The notes beneath the pieces are model-generated. The model saw only the letters and a program-made list of their open reading frames with translations. It did not search any database and was not told where the DNA came from. DNA of 37,385 nt from Tricholomella constricta (lineage: Eukaryota > Basidiomycota > Agaricomycetes > Agaricales > Lyophyllaceae): positions 1-37,385 of the forward strand of contig JAACJP010000084.1 in NCBI GenBank assembly GCA_013368375.1, read 5' to 3'. This document shows, one piece after another, positions 1 to 9,275 of the stretch (within the stretch, counting starts at the first letter, position 1; every line of letters begins with the position of its first letter). The position numbers and the translations under genes are program-made.

Positions 1-310
1 TCATGTGCTGTAGCCTGATCGGTTCTGTGTTCGCTTTATACCAAACGATCACAGTGATGGACCGATTGTACTCTTCCAGCTGGCGCTGCATGTCCTGATC
101 AAGGGAGGCAGGGGGCTTAGCACCTTTCCCATCAGGGATAGTCAATGCAGCGGTTACACTGGGACTCTTAGAGATTGTGGAGGAAGTTCGTTTGACCAGA
201 TCCGACGAGGCGTCGAAGTTCTTGAGGGCGCCTTGCAACGAGTTCTGGCTGTGATGGGTGGTCAAGATGGGTGTGGGATTGATGGAGTTAACGTAGGCAT
301 CCATCTGAAC
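1..310 (-). CDS. 3' part of an unidentified gene, running off the left edge
   Basis: An open frame runs on the minus strand from a splice-acceptor-like site (CTTATCTAG, ending at 311) to the window edge without a stop. It has an in-frame ATG at 304-302. The visible peptide starts MDAYVNSINPTPILTTHH and is rich in Ser, Thr, Pro and Lys at first. It then becomes more ordered (LEEYNRSITVIVWYKAN). I recognise no domain. The acceptor suggests 310 is an internal exon border, but the ATG could equally be the true start. The coiled-coil remnant just upstream on the same strand might be its earlier exons, although the frame there appears to stop at 584-586. Function unknown. Confidence 0.45.
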
Positions 311-583
311 CTAGATAAGCTACATAGTCGATCCTAGTGGTGAATGACATGAAGATTAAATGGAAAGAGGCTCTCTCACTTGGGCTCCAGGACAAGGTCT
401 CCTGTACTCGAGTACCTGGTGCCGCTGTCCACGGACGCAGACGGCAAGTTGGGTCGGCAAGGCCCGGAGGTCTCGTCTCTTGTTTGGATCACAAGCAAAC
501 CAAACAAAGATATTTCCCGCCATCAATCACTGAATTCTATCGAAACAAATGGAACATTGAGCTCTTGCTGCCCTACCTAGATG

Positions 584-1043
584 TCAGCGACTGAGGAGGT
601 GAGGAGGTCACCATACCCGGGCCCGAAAAGTGGAACGCAATCGGATACTTACTGGTAATATTTCTCGCGGCGTCTGCGATCCTCCTTTTGCTGGCATTGT
701 CGCTCCTTAGCTTGCCTTTCCTTCGCTCCTTCCTTCTCCTTTCGACACCTTTTCTTCTCCGCCTCTCGAGCCGTCTAATTGCGCTTATCATTCTCTTTCT
801 TATATTCCTCCTTTTATTTCGCCTCCTGTTTCTTGCGCCGCTTGTTATCCTCCGCCGGTTCATTCGCCGTCCGCTTGTCAAGCTGGCGCTGCAGCCTCTG
901 CTTTGCATTGTCAGGTTCCTTGAGACGAGCCAGCAGATCGTCGGTCTGGCTTTGAGCGCGTTTCTCCCAAGCTTTATTGTTAGTGTCCATCGCCTTCTGA
1001 TGGTCCTCTCGTGCCTTTGGGACATTGAGCTCTCCGAATGTTT
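584..1043 (-). pseudogene. broken coiled-coil gene with two in-frame stops
   Basis: The minus-strand frame from about 1043 encodes a highly charged Glu/Lys/Arg/Gln-rich stretch typical of a long coiled coil (KAREDHQKAMDTNNKAW, then LLARLKEPDNAKQRLQ, then a run of EAEKK/KERQAKER-type residues). It is interrupted by TAA at 814-816 and TAG at 775-777, 13 codons apart. A good donor (GTAAGT) follows at about 657. An acceptor (CCTCCTCAG) then leads to a stop at 584-586. Both internal stops differ from Gln codons by one C-to-T change, and the frame is otherwise coding-like on either side. That favours a recently inactivated gene over chance. Partner and function are unknown. The opposite-strand frame here is Leu/Phe-rich only because it is the complement of the Lys/Glu codons. 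Confidence 0.45.
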
Positions 1044-1371
1044 AGCAGATGATTGGAGGAAAGGCTAAATGAGCGTTCTAGTCCCTCTCCGAAGTGCGGT
1101 GGAACATGCGAGATACTCGTCTTGCACGGGCCTCGTATGCAACGCAAACATTGTATCATACGTCTACTTCAAAACGGCGACGCTCGTGAAAATACCAGAA
1201 GGTCCCGTACAACGAAACCCTTGTCACAACCAGTCCTTCACAGGGAGCGAAAGATTGCTGCGTATCGCTGATCCCTATAGAGCCGATGCAACGGCAAATG
1301 AAACGAGGTCAATCCCCACAATACCTCGATATTTGATGCCCCTACGTACTTAAAGCCCCAGGGGTGGTGAG
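1044..1371. other. intergenic, nothing recognised
   Basis: Short overlapping frames only. None has splice support or a recognisable domain. Confidence 0.4.
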
Positions 1372-1702
1372 TCAACCGCTCTTCTCGAAGAACACAAATC
1401 CAGCTGCAATGAAGAGAGCCCAGCCGAGGATGATTTCGAGGATCCCGGGCCTCCTGTGCTCATCAATGGTCCTACCAGCGCCACGGGCCCCAGTTGACTG
1501 GTAGTACGAAAACTGGCTGTCTCTAGGAATGTAACCACGGTACCACGGTACTCAATTGACTGGTATCGTGAGGCCCAGGAGTCTAGCCATTGTGCTTCAA
1601 ATAATCCGTCTTGGAGGTACGAATATGAAGCGCACCTCGAGCAACACCGTCCTCCGTGAAGCCAAAATCGTCAAGGATCCACCGGTTTATGGCGCTTGGC
1701 AC
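1372..1702 (-). CDS. last exons of an unidentified single-pass membrane protein
   Basis: Two exons can be joined in phase: 1702-1636 (VPSAINRWILDDFGFTEDG...) and 1550-1372 (YRGYIPRDSQFSYYQ..., then RRPGILEIILGWALFIAAG..., stop TGA at 1372-1374). The 85-nt intron between them has GTGCGC at its donor, a CTCAC branch-like site and an AG acceptor. The C-terminus is one hydrophobic segment of about 18 residues followed by FFEKSG, so it looks like a tail-anchored or C-terminal TM protein. Further coding-like segments with splice signals lie upstream (about 1740-1920), but I could not fix their frame. The family is not recognised. The 5' part of the gene is unresolved. Confidence 0.35.
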
Positions 1703-3129
1703 CTTGTAAGATTACGAAATAAACGATTTGGAAGGGAGCGGCCGGATAAAAGGACCATAATAAGAGGATCCCTGAGGATAAGAGTCGATGATGCGTGACT
1801 GGGGAATTCGTTAGACCTCCACTGCGCTCCTGCACTTCGGATACATGAAGACGATCTCACCCATATAGCCCAGTGCGGCGTCAGTTCCGTGCAGTGTTGG
1901 GACCGGGACACAAATCTGAGTCCAACTTTCCATGATTGTCGTTGGGGAGCCTGAGGAAGGAAGTACCACGCGAAGGACTTACTATTAGGCTGGCTTTATG
2001 TATCGAACATCATGCACGTGAACATAGAAGCATCCCAGCGTCTAATCCCTAGACGCCGAGCGCCCTCATGTACTTCAGGCAATGTCACTTTGGGCACCAG
2101 CTTATGTTTGGACGCTGAAATTTGGCTGAAATATATATATATATGTCAGGACGGCGCTCGCTCTTGGATTCGAAAACATGATCGAGATTTTGATGCGTCA
2201 CCTATAGCTACGCTACGTCTCCTGTTGTTTTTCCAAAGACGTTAGAAGCGGCGTTCATTGAAATGAAGAGCATTGGTCGGCGCCTACGCGGGCGCTACTA
2301 TGTGGGGTGGGAATTTTGACGTGTTGGCCGGGCAGATGAGATGGATCGCCGTATTGTGTCAAGTGTTACTGTAAAACGACGTCGACACCACACGAGGAAC
2401 GACCAATCCAATAGCATAGTTGGATCAGTGATCACCCTAAAAGATGCCAGGGCATGTGATGAAAAGCTTCCGAAGACAAATATAACCTGCAAGGCAAGTG
2501 TTAAGAGCTCGACATGCAGTAGAATTTCCCCGACCAGTTTCGCTGGTGAATAATGAGGACAAGCAGAGACATTGTTGATGAACGTGAAGGGCGTCGATAA
2601 GATGTTGATGGCGACGACTCCCATGTCGGATGTCATGTGGCATCTTGAATGCCCAGCTCAATTTTTCAAGTTCAAGGAATATATAACAAGCAGAGGTATA
2701 ATGTGGGACAACCAGGTAAATGAAGTATTTATGTGATTAGTATCTCCTCACTGATTCAGTGTGGTTACACAGCATATAACAACTTGGGAGTACACCGTTT
2801 CTTGTTAGATTTCTTGGGTTCTTCTTGAAGCGCTGATTTACGTTCGCCTCGACATTCAGTATATGTGGCGCCCATCTATTATATTCCGTCGCCATGCCCT
2901 GCACCGAAAGTTGGTCCTCAACAATCCCGTTCAGTACTTGGTATCTTCATCTCTCGAAGGGCTTTGACTTGCGTCTAGATCGAGGAACGACCTGCAATGA
3001 GCCGCATCATCACAAACGATTTCTCCGCTCTGTGAGTTCCATACCACCCTTCCTCATGTACGAGCCCACAGAAGCACCCTCCTCCGGCCCCGCTCAGTGC
3101 CGCAATTTCAGTTGAGTCACATCTAATAA
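1703..3129. other. unresolved region, one hydrophobic ORF at 2298-2636 (minus)
   Basis: Segments at 1740-1920 (minus) probably belong to the gene ending at 1372. A 112-codon minus-strand frame at 2298-2636 contains two hydrophobic stretches (VVAINILSTPFTFINNV and ELLTLALQVIFVFGSF) and an internal 50-nt intron-like segment (GT...TTTTAG). This hints at a fragment of a small multi-pass membrane protein. No start, stop or neighbouring exon could be fixed, so I do not call it a gene. Nothing else is seen to 3129. Confidence 0.25.
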
Positions 3130-4544
3130 TTATACATTCGTCGGAACAGTACAGGAAGTTGTAAGGGCTACAGGTATGGCAATCGCTCGTCTCTTTCTCC
3201 AGAACATCCACACATTTAATATATCCTGAATTCCGAAAATTATTCGAGTACGCGGGAAGAGGGCTTCCGTAGAGGCATACCTTCTGTGTACCAAATATAA
3301 CAGCTCCCAGAATAGGAACTACGAAAGGAATCAACGAGGGCTTTTGACATTGAATCATACCTCGGACGCACTCACGGTAAGGCCGATTACCCACCCTCCC
3401 GGGGCAGATTGACGGCCTATAAGGGGAACGATGACAACTGAGAGCCTGAATATATACAGTCGTCGGTTTATTCTGCGTATCAGAAGGGGGTTTCACTGAC
3501 CCGACCCCCACAGCTTGGATAAGGGTAAATAAAATCAGCCGAATATACATCGACAATAAGAAACCTGACTTGTCCGGTCTTAGACCTCGAAAGACGCTCC
3601 AATGGCGATGTAGGATGTATGCCATGTAGACTGCATTGGTATATCTATTATTCATCGAAAGCCTTAGGTAGACGGTACTCACGCTCCAGCGGAAACAATA
3701 TCACAAAGGCGATGATGATAGCGACAATGTTGGTCATGGATCTTTCAGGGCTTAGTCGATGCTTCCTGCGTGCATGATGTGCTACTTACGGTATCCCCGT
3801 TGTGATATGGCAGTAGAATCCGCCATCTGTTCTCTGAACTGTTGAAGCATCTTGGACCACCTGGAATATTTTCATACCATACATACACACGTGAAGATAC
3901 CATTCGACGTACCAACATAACCTCCAGAAAACACGCCACAAAGCTGAACCAGGGTATCATATTCAACTAGATTAGATGAAGAATCAATGAAATGGAATAG
4001 AGGTGAAGGAAAGCGCCCACAGTCTTCGTCTTCCGAGCATTCGAACCTTCTCCATTTCCTTGGAAGATCGTGGCTGACATCTCCAAGTAAAGCTTCGCAT
4101 GTCAAGTCCCTTTGAAAGTAAGTCGACACAAAATGGACTTACATCGATGCTAAAACATGTGTACGAAACAGTGCATCTTAGGGACACCAAATAAGTATTT
4201 TAAGCTGAAATAAAGCCTGGTATGACTTACAGCAGTGGAGCTGCATGTACCATCACGGCCTGAAAGAAGCACAATCCAAAAGGCGGCGATGGGGAAGATA
4301 GCTGACGCCCAGCAATGACTAGATACGACAAAGCATCGATGATGAAGGAAGCGATGAGCCCGAGCCATGCTGTTCTTCGTTTGACGCTCGACGAAAAGAT
4401 CGCCGACCCAAGCACAATGGCATTCAGAAGGGCGGCCAAGGACGACAAGAAGTCAAAGACAGTAACCTGCACTGCATAGAGGTGATCACGATTCGAAACG
4501 GCGTCCGGCATAGTTAGTTTGATGGTCTTAGCCAGAAGACGCAT
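3130..4544 (-). CDS. seven-transmembrane receptor-like protein, ten exons
   Basis: A full model was assembled from frame continuity. Exons: 4544-4231, 4149-4143 (7 nt), 4092-4021, 3966-3913, 3860-3790, 3741-3683, 3630-3501, 3445-3376, 3340-3281 and 3225-3130. Total 933 nt, 310 residues, stop TAA. Seven hydrophobic segments follow in order: FDFLSSLAALLNAIVLG, AWLGLIASFIIDALSYLV, GLCFFQAVMVHAAPLL, LNMIPWFSFVACFLEVML, NIVAIIIAFVILFPLE, RLILFTLIQAVGVGLSVV and SLIPFVVPILGAVIFGT. They are followed by a short basic tail (FWRKRR). The GRQ after TM2, the PFGLC-FQ block, the GGFYCHI loop and the FGTQ...WMFW end recall a large Agaricomycete GPCR-like family, so a plasma-membrane receptor role is inferred. 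Its ligand is unknown. Exon 8 may instead end 15 nt earlier, in frame, because the intron drawn is only 35 nt. The start may be Met12 (4511), given a TATA element about 30 nt above 4544. Confidence 0.75.
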
Positions 4545-4570
4545 TCGAGGAATATAAGTTAGCGTCGAGG

Positions 4571-4582
4571 TTATATATATAT
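4571..4582 (-). promoter_or_regulatory. TATA-like element of the seven-TM gene
   Basis: An alternating TATATATATA run lies 27-38 nt upstream of the first ATG (4544). If it positions the transcript start about 30 nt downstream, the first ATG would sit at the cap. The second in-frame ATG at 4511 would then be the better initiation codon. Confidence 0.4.
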
Positions 4583-5121
4583 GCAGATCACTGGCATTCC
4601 AACGATCCCTTGGTCAGGTATGATGTAACAGTTCCGGTGACCGTGTCACCTTGATAGATCATCATGAGATATAGATGTGAACGTGCACAGGTGGGGTACG
4701 TTTCACTTGACTCACTTCGAACGTTATAGATAATGACGCACCTGATAAATCGAACCTAAGTGGGATTTTGACAAGGGTCATCAGCGCCGGGGAAGAGCCC
4801 CTTTGTTAAGAAGCCGCTTCGAATAGTGCTACAAAGCCCTACACAGTGACACGGTATCAGGCTCGTATGTACCGTAGTAGGGCTGCGTGCAGAGACATCA
4901 TTCAAGAACCTAGGATGTGTGAGTCCTTCATCAAAATCAAGTATGGAGGCATTAGTGTGAGAGGTTTACGAATGATCTGATATTGCAATCAGAGTGATTC
5001 TTTCCCGGGTAGATATAACCAGAGAGCTGCTTCAAATGGCTCGCATAGTAATCAAGAGACCGCTCTAAAGATCATCAAAGAGTCTCAGTGGAATTTCCGA
5101 GTTGTTGCCAGTGAGCCGCAC
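4583..5121. other. intergenic, nothing recognised
   Basis: No frame with splice support on either strand. This is presumed upstream region of the minus-strand receptor gene. Confidence 0.4.
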
Positions 5122-5573
5122 ATGAGGCTGCCATCTAATGACAGCAGAGGCCTTTCAGTTCGATATAACCACCTGAGGGTTCGGCACACCCGAGCTGATA
5201 GCGTTCGAAGCAGATATGTGCTGGGCTTCAGCAAGGCTTTCGAGCGAAATCTACGCATTTGCCAAACAGCGGTGCACCGCCACCAGGGACAAGGCTTCAG
5301 AGCTTCAACTTATTGGCATTCCCAAGGCATTCCACCGTTGGTTGTCGCAAGAGAAATGGTATGCATTCCGTCGCCTCAAGTGAACTTTTCAGGATTATTA
5401 TCGTGAATATGTCATCGGCTTGGGAAGTTGAAACTCGGTTGCCACGGAGTCATCATCAAAGCGGTGTTGTTGAACGATTAAACAGAACCTGTGGTCACAT
5501 CTATCAGGATTATGGCACTAGAGAGAGGCCTCAAGCACTTGTTGTTTGATCTTTGGTTTCAGGTAAGCTCGCA
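5122..5573 (+). pseudogene. decayed Ty1/copia-type integrase fragment
   Basis: One frame reads EVETRLPRSHHQSGVVERLNRT (about 5425-5490). This matches the end of the copia integrase catalytic core, where the pattern is P-x-x-x-Q-x-G-V-x-E-R-L-N-R-T and the Glu is catalytic. Immediately downstream the signal continues in another frame as IMALERGLKHLLFDLWFQ, the usual continuation of that family. Upstream, SSELF, then DYYREYVIGLG in a shifted frame, corresponds to the preceding integrase segment. At least two frameshifts are therefore needed. No LTRs, RT or RNase H were seen nearby. It is a non-functional relic. The part before about 5340 is uncertain. Confidence 0.5.
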
Positions 5574-5794
5574 CTCTTGTTCTATGGAAGATAAAGTTTA
5601 ACACAGCAATGGGGCATGACCTTTTGCCACTGGCCATGGCGCATTTGACAGTCTTCCAGATCGTTGTTGGACCTTCGAAAGCCAGAATTAGATGTTGGAA
5701 TCTTTTCAGCATAGGCCACACGCAGCTGATCATCATCGAAATGGCTTGCATTGTCCATACATATACGCCTCACACGACAACCATCTGTCATTCT

Positions 5795-5855
5795 AACCTT
5801 AAGCTTCTCTTCCTCTTCCCCTTCCCCTTGTGCTTTCTTGTCTGCTACCCTCACG
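5795..5855 (+). promoter_or_regulatory. CT-rich leader of the surface glycoprotein gene
   Basis: A pyrimidine-rich tract (runs of TTCCTCTTCCCCTTCC type) lies immediately upstream of the ATG at 5856. CT boxes in this position are common near fungal transcription starts. Confidence 0.4.
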
Positions 5856-7265
5856 ATGGCCTCCCGCCGCATTGTCATCGATGATTCTGACCCAAGTATA
5901 AAGTATGCAGGTGCTGGCTGGTCCACTCGATCAGGAGACGACGGGTTTGGAAATTCTAATGGCCCGGTCTTCAACGGCACACAGCATGTCACGAATCAGA
6001 ACGGCAATTTTTCGTTTCACTTCTCAGGTGTGCAATTATATCCCCTACGTACCACTCAGCTCAAATGTGTGCGTGCACATTGACAGGTTCCTCAATCGAT
6101 GTTTTTGGCAATTACCAACGGCATTCGGAAAGGACAGATCTCTGGGAATGCCTCGTCGACAAGGTGAAAATGACGAACGGGCAGGATCACGGCAATAACG
6201 CCCGCCTATGTTCCGGGGAAGAATTAGAAAATGGACAACACGAGCTCGTGGTACAGGTGACCACTCAGAGCGAGTCTTTCTCGTTCGACCGTATCTTATA
6301 CTCGCCACCAAAGGATCAAGGTGATAATGGTGGTCGAGCGCTGTGGTTCGGCAGCAAGGACCCGGCGTTTGAATATAGTGACAACTGGACGTCAGTACTA
6401 GGCGACTCGTACCTGACAGCAGTCCATAATGCAACGATATCCTTCAACTTCACAGGTGTGTAAGATTGCTTATATTTCTTTAACAATGTGATCTGAATGC
6501 ATAAACTCGGTTTTCACCATAGGCAGTAATCTGGCATGGTTTGGTGTCGCTCCGCGAAACTCTGGGCCAAATGCAACATTCTGCAATTATACCCTCGACG
6601 GCCACCCTAGTTCGTTCCAAATACCCGGCCGTGCTCCCATGGACAGCACGACTCACAAAAATCAGGCTGTCTTCAATATTTCAGACCTGTACCCAATCGC
6701 GCACACACTCAAAATCACGTACGCTGGGGATGCAGGATCTATGCCGCTCTCGCTCAGCTACGTCTACGTTTCCAACACATCGTTGATGCCAGCTCAGGTG
6801 CAACCACCCTCGCCCTCGAACGTGGAAACTCCCGTCAATCCGACAATGTCATCGCCAACGCCAGGAAAAAGCGGCCAGCCAAGTCAGGATAGGAACGGAG
6901 CGATCGTTGGCGGTGTGTTAGGTGGGTTAGCACTCGTCGTGCTACTCATCCTACTCTTCCTCCTTCATCGACGGCGGCGCCAATCGTTTCAACGCGCAAA
7001 AAGCATCTCACGATACTGGTCAACGTTCTTCTCGAGGAGATGCGATGTGGGGGCGGAGAAAGAGTACCCGATCATCGTGACCACAACGACAACGATCACC
7101 ACCGACGATATTCCAACTCAGTCCTTGTCCCTGTCGGCTGCTTACAATGCGGAGGTACTGTCAAGGGAGCCGTCTGTATCAGAGAATAGCTGTTACTCGG
7201 TGGAGAGTGAGAATCTGGCGAGGCAGGAGATGGGAGGTGAGGGTGGATATTATTATGCGAAATAG
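5856..7265 (+). CDS. single-pass membrane glycoprotein of basidiomycete type
   Basis: Three exons, 5856-6027, 6087-6455 and 6523-7265, join in phase 1 both times. They give 427 residues ending YYYAK-stop. The start was chosen because MASRRIVIDDSDPSIKYAG is the usual opening of a widespread Agaricomycete family. The extracellular half carries many N-glycosylation sequons (NGTQ, NFSF, NWTS, NATI, NFTG, NATF, NYTL, NISD, NTSL) and paired cysteines. A Ser/Pro/Thr-rich stalk follows (about residues 265-300). One TM helix lies at about 307-329 (AIVGGVLGGLALVVLLILLFLL), closed by RRRR as a stop-transfer signal. The cytoplasmic tail is about 95 residues with a Thr-rich run. No classical N-terminal signal peptide is visible, as is usual for this family. 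Likely a cell-surface or wall-facing protein; ligand unknown. The introns (59 and 67 nt) have GT/AG ends. Confidence 0.75.
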
Positions 7266-7732
7266 GTCCCTAGGGGCAAAGTTATGGGTCGTCCCGAAGC
7301 TCCAAACGCTCTGCCCGAAGACTGTCTGTGTCAATTCTGGACATTTGGTTCATTCATGTTTTATGTAAATTATCCTGGGTGCTTGTGTAGAATATATAGA
7401 AGGTGTTTATGATGTGCAATCCTTCATCGCGGCACCGAAACCTTCCAATGAAGCGCCGTCTGCATTGATTTTTTTTTTTGCGCCATTCCAAACAACTGGA
7501 CCATACTTCATCTCGGCGTGGTGCTTAAATTGCACTGGACTTAAGTGCGAGTACAATCTTATTGGTCTTCAATGCATGTCATGATTGATATTATTAAAGA
7601 TGAGGTGGGGTCACCGGTGGATACTGCATTATATTAAATCGCCTAAGTGTACTTTCGTCTCCGAGCTCGCAACATATCTGTGCCGTCCACCAGCCTTGGA
7701 ACCTGAAAAACATAGAAGCACTGTGGATCCGC
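7266..7732. other. convergent intergenic region
   Basis: This lies between the 3' end of the glycoprotein gene (plus) and the 3' end of the small minus-strand gene. It contains a short poly-T run (about 7470) and AT-rich stretches suited to 3' UTRs. No gene seen. Confidence 0.4.
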
Positions 7733-8254
7733 TCAAGCGCCTGCCTGGCTTTTGGCCGGCTGTGCTCCGCCTGAGTTTCCAGCGGCGGCATCTGTGTTCT
7801 GATGAAGAGCATCCCAGACGTGAATGAGCTTCCATAAATATTGGTAAACCAGTTGTGTACAAACCTTTTCCTCTTCTACGCGTTGGACGGCGTCAGTGCC
7901 TCCTCCTGCGCATTCAGCTTGGGTAGGCGGCTCATTGCCTGCGGCCGCCCCATCAGGCTATCGTTGGCAGCATGGTAAATTATCAGACAAAAACGTTTAG
8001 TAGACAAGAGTTATAGCACGTACACAGGCCGGTGCTCCGTCGCTCGCATTCTCAGACGCACCCTACCCCAATTCCACGCAAGTTGAATCCTTGAGTCTCA
8101 AGAACCATAATAGTGAAGGGCTTACAGAGGCCTGTGCCGCATCTTGAACCACGTCAGCCGAATCCGAACTTGACCCTGCCAGGGTGTAGCTTATTCGTCG
8201 AAAGACGCGTGAGTTGCTCATGGCTGGGAGGAGGCGGCTGCGGATAAGCGGCAT
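7733..8254 (-). CDS. small hypothetical protein with mitochondrial-type presequence
   Basis: Four exons join in phase: 8254-8126, 8062-8026, 7938-7865 and 7798-7733 (stop TGA). Together they encode 101 residues. The introns (63, 87 and 66 nt) have GTAAGC, GTGTAC and GTTTGT donors and AG acceptors; the second has a CTAAAC branch-like site. The N-terminus MPLIRSRLLPAMSNSRVFRR is rich in Arg and Ser with no acidic residue and is followed by ISYTLAGSSS, which fits an import presequence. The rest is Ala/Gly/Ser/Asp/Glu-rich and probably disordered (DSADVVQDAAQ, then TQAECAGGG, then NTDAAAGNSGGAQPAKS). No catalytic motif. A mitochondrial location is inferred from the N-terminus alone. The third acceptor (TTCATCAG) is the least certain border. 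Confidence 0.5.
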
Positions 8255-9074
8255 GGTGGAGGACCAGTGCTTTAAGGCAGCAAGGAGGTGAAGAGGGACG
8301 CAAGGAGTGGACTGAAACTGGGAAAGAAAAATTTTCATTTGCAGGCTTTTATGTCGGTCACAATAGTTGGAAAAAATCGGCCGTGCCCCAGGATCGAAGC
8401 GCGCTGTCATCGAGGAAGAAGCGCGGACGATCGAACATGAGGACGGAGGACGGGCACCTTGCCTTTTGTATCTTTTCTGGTGGAACTCTGTTCGTCGCAA
8501 AAGGCCATTTTCACTCCGCCGTTTCCATCACCTTTCGGGTTTATTTGCTTTTCGGGTTTCCATCATATGCTCACGGCATCCTAGTATACGTTTGACCTAT
8601 GGCACCTCCAATAAATAACCCGTTTGGTTACAATGGCTGTGAGGGATCACATACCTCATATGCAGGTCGAAAAAATGAGGCAGAGGGATTGAATGCGTGT
8701 TTTATGCCGAAAGATCGAACAAAGGCAAGAAGCATATAAACAAAGCTGGCGCCAATCAGCTGTAGAGATCATCAGTACTGAATTCGACGATTGACAGGCC
8801 CCGTTTCGATGGCATTTTTCGTTGACGGAACAAGCGTTGTTATTGTGCCCAATTGACAATAGTTACTGTCCGAAAAGCAAAGTCGTGTGCGGAGGGCCAC
8901 AAACATTGAAGTGACGCTCTTGATAAAGTGGGAGATGATATTGGTCTCCAAGTCGGAGAAGCGAGCACAAACTCACGCCTCAATGTGACTCGAGCGATCC
9001 CGGACTATTCTTTCCGAACAGAAGAAGCTTTCCAAGCTATAATTGTAGGTATACTCATCGTGGTGGCATTGTAG
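8255..9074. other. intergenic, nothing recognised
   Basis: Upstream region of the small minus-strand gene. The frames here are short and lack splice or domain support. Confidence 0.4.
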
Positions 9075-9275
9075 TGGAGATCTGTCGTAGAAACAAACAT
9101 GCAGGGGCGAGGAGACGGGCATGAGTATTTAAGCACTTGGATTACCTTCCCACAAAGTGGAAGCAACAGGGCGCATCGGAATGATCTGCGGAACGCATCA
9201 GAAAAAGTTATTCCTGATCAGCCTCGAAAAAGTGTCGCGATCGATCTGAGAATTATGACACGGCCTTCACAATGA
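9075..9275 (+). pseudogene. chromodomain-like remnant, possibly from a Gypsy-type retroelement
   Basis: A 66-codon open stretch bounded by stops reads VVETNMQGRGDGHEYLSTW, then ITFPQSGSNRAHRNDLRNAS, then EKVIPDQ. This lines up with a chromodomain: start V-E-x-I, then G-x-x-Y-L-V-x-W, x-x-x-P-x-S, x-W-E-P-x-x-D-L-x-N-A-x-E. The conserved WEP is replaced here by NRAH, so the domain is degenerate. Chromodomains of this kind sit at the integrase C-terminus of fungal Gypsy chromoviruses, but no RT or integrase was found nearby. The call rests on pattern resemblance alone. Confidence 0.3.
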
